Below, piece by piece: positions 60,235-64,000 of a stretch of DNA of 64,000 nt. Numbering within the stretch: the first letter of the stretch is position 1; every line of letters begins with the position of its first letter. The notes below the pieces were generated by a model. That model was not told the origin of the DNA. It did no database searches and was given only the letters and a program-made list of their open reading frames with translations. Where the stretch lies: the NCBI GenBank assembly GCA_964035545.1, contig OZ037767.1, positions 12,195,081 to 12,259,080 of the forward strand, given 5' to 3'. Made by a program: the position numbers and the translations under genes. This DNA is from Bugula neritina. Taxonomy: Eukaryota; Bryozoa; Gymnolaemata; Cheilostomatida; Bugulidae.

Positions 60235-63200
60235 ATGTGGGCGTTTGTGATACCCTTTCTACTATGTTTGGTTTCAATAAGACTCTGGACTAAACTTGTT
60301 GAGCAATCTGCAGACTCCAACTGCAAGCTTCCACTTCCTCCTGGAAGTTTTGGACTACCATTCATTGGTGAATCCGTGGAGCTGGCATGGCGGGTCTGCA
60401 ACACAATATTTGTTTTGTAGTGCTTAATTGTTAGACAGAATACTGGTTTTATAGCGTTTAGTTGGTAAACAAAATATCTGTTTAGTAGTGTTTAATTGGG
60501 CTTCATAACATGCAAACTATATGCACACAAATATGTTCATGCCAATGTTTTATATTTATAACTAATTTATTGAATAGATTGTAATTGGTTTGATACTTTA
60601 ATGTTTTGCTAACTAATGACCTAAAATTAGAATATTTTTAGTGCTTAGTTTTAATAAACTATACCAGTTTTATAGTTTCTGTTCAAAATCAAACAACTTT
60701 AAAGCATCATGGTCATTCATTAAGTTTTGTTTTTCAAATTCATAAACTCAGTCATACATAACGGTTGAGATACTCATTGCAGTCTGCACTTCATGTTACA
60801 GGGCCGACCTTTTTTCCAGGAAAGAAGATCAGTTTTTGGAAAAATATATAAAACTCATCTAATGGGCCGGCCAACTATAATGGTTTGTGGATTCAATAAT
60901 ATTAAGAAGGTAAAAACACTGTTTATAGCTACAGTATTGGTTTACTTGACTGTTTTTGCAAGAATTTCATTTATTTTTACTTTTCTTAAAGTGTGGTTTT
61001 TCTGAATAAATGCTAAACCACAGCTTTTTAATATAGTTTATAGCTCTAAAAGTAATGAATATAGTTTAGATGTACTTTTCAAAACTTTAATTGGCCTATT
61101 AGTTTTATAACAAATTATAATTATTTTAGAAGTCAACCAATCATAATCGAGGTATTTTCACATTTATTGTATCAACAAATCTTCATGCAAATACTTGGCT
61201 ATTAAAATGACTCTTGAAAATAGATCATCCTAAACTCTTTGTGTCTCATTTCCAATTCAGAGTTCCATCGTTCCCTTTTATGATGGCTCTTGTAATGACT
61301 TGTGTGTTCTTGAACTAAGCCAAGGCAGCAATTTTGGTGGCTGGCATATGTCTCGAGATGTAGTTGTAATGGCTGCAGTAGTCAATAGTTAGATTAGTCT
61401 TCAGAAAAAGATTAAAATTAATAGTAGCTTTGAGCAAAAGTTTGTTTCTATTATATGCATATAAATATTGCTTGACACTTTTAGATCTTGAAGTCTGAAG
61501 AGGTGAACGTAAGTGCTCAATGGCCGCAGTCAGCTAAGATGCTGATTGGACAGTCTTCCTTAATGGCTGCTTCTGGTGAAATCCATCACATGCGGAGACA
61601 GTGTGTCTTATCAGCGGCAACCAAGCCTGTAATATCTGGTATGTAGCAGAGGTTAAGGGTTATTAATAAAACACAGTAGTATTTGCATTATATTGGATAA
61701 GTGCATTTGCAGTTTGCACTGAATCTATTTCACGCATATAGCGAACAAGCCAGCTCATAGCTAATAAGTATATACTTGTAATATACTTATATGAACATTA
61801 TATTATTGTTGTTATATCATTATAATCACATTGCAATTATTATACTATGGTATCTATTGCTATATGTGACACAATACGTGTGACAAAACTTTATCTTTCT
61901 GCTCTATAATTAAAAAAAAGTTTAAGAATAAAGACAGTTACTAGGAACTGACCAAATTGAATTATTTGTTTAATTTTTGCTAACAAAAAGATAAAATTAC
62001 AGCAGAAATTATATGCGCAAAAATTATCAAGTGCTTATTTAAAACAAATATGTCAATTGCATGCCCTATCACAACTACTCATGCAAACCCACAACAAGCT
62101 AGGTGGGAAATCATGGCATAGATGCCTGTAAAATCAAACTGGTTAAGATATTACACTTTGAAGTGCAGGCTACTAAACCAGAAAGTAAACTTTATTAATA
62201 CGTACAACTTTTTAATACATGATTGTTAAAGAGTTGTCTGCCCTGTTAGCATTTAGCTGATTCATGACATCCTTTTAGCATTAGGCAGTCATTAATAGTA
62301 GTGTAATAAATAATTGTAGAGCTCTTTCCTACAATTCAAGAAGTTATAAAAAAGCATTTATGTAAGTGGGTGACTCAGAATACGATACTGGGTGAGAGTG
62401 AGAGCAGGTACCTAGCAACAGACCTGGCAACACAATGTTTACTTGGATACACTTACAACAACCGGGAAGTTTACCAAATTGCTGAGGCCATGAGCACTAT
62501 GGAACAGAGTTTCTTTACTTTTCCTTGTAACTTACCAGGCTCTGCTTTGCGCAAGGTGCGTTTGCCCGTTAATCGTTTGCATGTGAGTTGTTTGCATGAG
62601 AGAGTAGGCTATAGCCTAAAGCTGTATGATGTAACTCAGTTGAGAAGGTTATACCTTGATGATATCGTTATATTATTTAAAATTTTCAACCAAATCCTTG
62701 GTATAAACATAAAATGTAAAACTAAAAATATGCAATGTGAAGCAATAAAATGATACAATAAATGCACTATATTCTGCATAATAGTGCTACAAATCTTAGT
62801 TATAGCACAGCTACAAAAAAGTATAGCATTTCAAATACTTATAATTGAACGCTAGGCGATGGAGAGTAGGGAGGTTGTTGGGAAACTGCTGGACAAGAGT
62901 ATCGAGTACCAGAAAGCACGGGAAACAGGAAGTAGTGTGCTAAAGGCAATGTTGCAGAATAGAGGATCCAACCAACTAACTATGAGTGAAATTAAAGATG
63001 TGAGCATAGAAATGGTCTTCTGCGCTATTCAAGGTCAGTACTATATTGTATGGCTTATTTATCTTAATTCCATATGCTGAAAGTAGTTCTGCATGTAAGT
63101 ACTGTATATGGAGAATATGGTTTAATGGTATATAGCAAATTAAAGATGCAAGTATAATATACTTGTCTAAATTCAAATATATATGTTCAAGTTTGTTAAC

Positions 63201-63955
63201 ATTTCAAATAAAATTATTTAAAAGTGGTATATAATACTTTTCTATAAGTGTTTAAATCGATTTATTTACAAAAGTTAAAAATTGTGGTTCAGAGTTGAAA
63301 AAATATAAACTGGGTAAACTATCTAACAAAATAAAATGATATATAAATGACTTTCAGGTATGTCTAAGGCTATCTGTACTCTGCTACTAGAGTTAGCTCG
63401 TCACCATCATGTCACTGAGAAAGCTTGTCAGGAACTGTTTCACCTAAATCTGCTGGAGACTCAGACAGTTGGAGATCTAACCGTCAACAAAATGGCTGAC
63501 CTAAATTTTATCAAAAGAATAGTAAAGGAAGTGCTTCGAATGGCTCCGCCAATAGGAAATGGTTATCGGCATGTTCTTAGAACTATGGACATAGATGCAA
63601 GTATCTATTATAAAGTTATCTCCACTACACATAAACTAGTGCTATAGAGATGATAAAAGTTTATGAAAAATTACCAAGTTCAATTATAAGCTTTTTATTG
63701 AATAAATGTGAAAATGCTGATAGTAAATTAGTGTTAGTACAAAACTAGAGGTTGTAATAGTATAATAATATGTTATACAGGGCTATCAAATACCTAAAGG
63801 GTGGGCAGTTCTGTATAGTATTAGAGACCAGCAGAAAAGTGGAACCAGTTGTGAAAAGTTTGACCCTGACAGGTGGTTGCCTCACAGAGATGTTACAAAA
63901 GTGGACCAGTACATGTATACGCCGTTTGGTGGCCCTGGCCAGAGGTCATGTGTAG
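60235..63955 (+). CDS. CYP26-like cytochrome P450 (3' end beyond window)
   Basis: Exons: 60235-60393, 60802-60909, 61485-61638, 62320-62555, 62856-63033, 63358-63596, 63781-63955; all phases agree and about 416 residues are present. Residues 1-20 form a membrane anchor (MWAFVIPFLLCLVSIRLW), followed by the hinge LPLPPGSFGLPFIGES. GKIYKTHLMGRPTIMV matches the CYP26/CYP120 group. The K-helix ExxR is EVLR in FIKRIVKEVLRMAPP, then FDPDRW and the heme loop FGGPGQRSCVG with its Cys ligand, where the window ends. The I-helix lacks the acid-Thr pair (see findings). CYP26 enzymes oxidise retinoic acid at the ER; a retinoid substrate is not shown here. Donor 63597 is GC. Confidence 0.92.
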
Positions 63956-64000
63956 GTAAGACCAGCTATAAACAATATTGATAGCTAAGAGAAAATGTAG

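Noticed and set aside
60198-60404. 68-codon minus ORF overlapping the P450 first exon
   Set aside because: Opposite-strand shadow; the plus frame gives the membrane anchor and proline hinge.

Overview
The window is nuclear DNA of an animal. Genes are split into many short exons with GT-AG introns, the sequence is AT-rich, and the introns are packed with minisatellites and small non-autonomous transposons. The proteins are metazoan families (a CEP170 centrosomal protein, a zeta-class GST, a microsomal P450) but divergent from vertebrate forms. A non-bilaterian or other marine invertebrate, perhaps a sponge, fits; this is inference and I cannot name the species. There is no sign of bacterial or viral genes.

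Layout. 1-7.7 kb is gene-poor: decayed repeats, a SINE-like copy, a retrotransposon scrap and a 1.3-kb TA-flanked inverted-repeat element. 7,760-20,933 (+) is GSTZ1 (maleylacetoacetate isomerase); its first coding exon was not found. A 9.8-kb GSTZ1 intron holds a complete ankyrin-repeat gene on the opposite strand (9,200-18,528, -). That gene has four separate candidate first exons, each with its own ATG, an in-frame upstream stop and a phase-0 donor. 20,934-24,209 is intergenic, with a 34-bp satellite and a second copy of the 1.3-kb element. 24,210-52,923 (-) is a CEP170 homologue of about 24 exons and 1,450 codons: an N-terminal FHA domain, the GTPLYGQPTWWG motif, a long Ser-rich middle and the conserved C-terminal helical region. 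52.9-60.2 kb is intergenic and contains a GATC-rich inverted-repeat element and a CpG-richer patch. 60,235-63,955 (+) is the 5' part of a CYP26-like P450, cut by the window end just after the heme-Cys loop.

The three main genes are unrelated in function: tyrosine catabolism, centrosome/microtubule anchoring, and lipid or retinoid-type oxidation. The strongest unusual signals are the four-way alternative first-exon cluster nested inside GSTZ1, a P450 lacking the I-helix acid-Thr pair, a GC-AG intron, and a recurring association of minisatellites with splice junctions. Several arrays carry repeated copies of a donor or acceptor site. At least three short inverted-repeat element families are present, one with a target duplication proven by the array it interrupted.

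Exon coordinates come from hand-reading splice sites and codon phase. Phases agree across the predicted junctions except at the CEP170 exon-3 to exon-4 join, which is unresolved.
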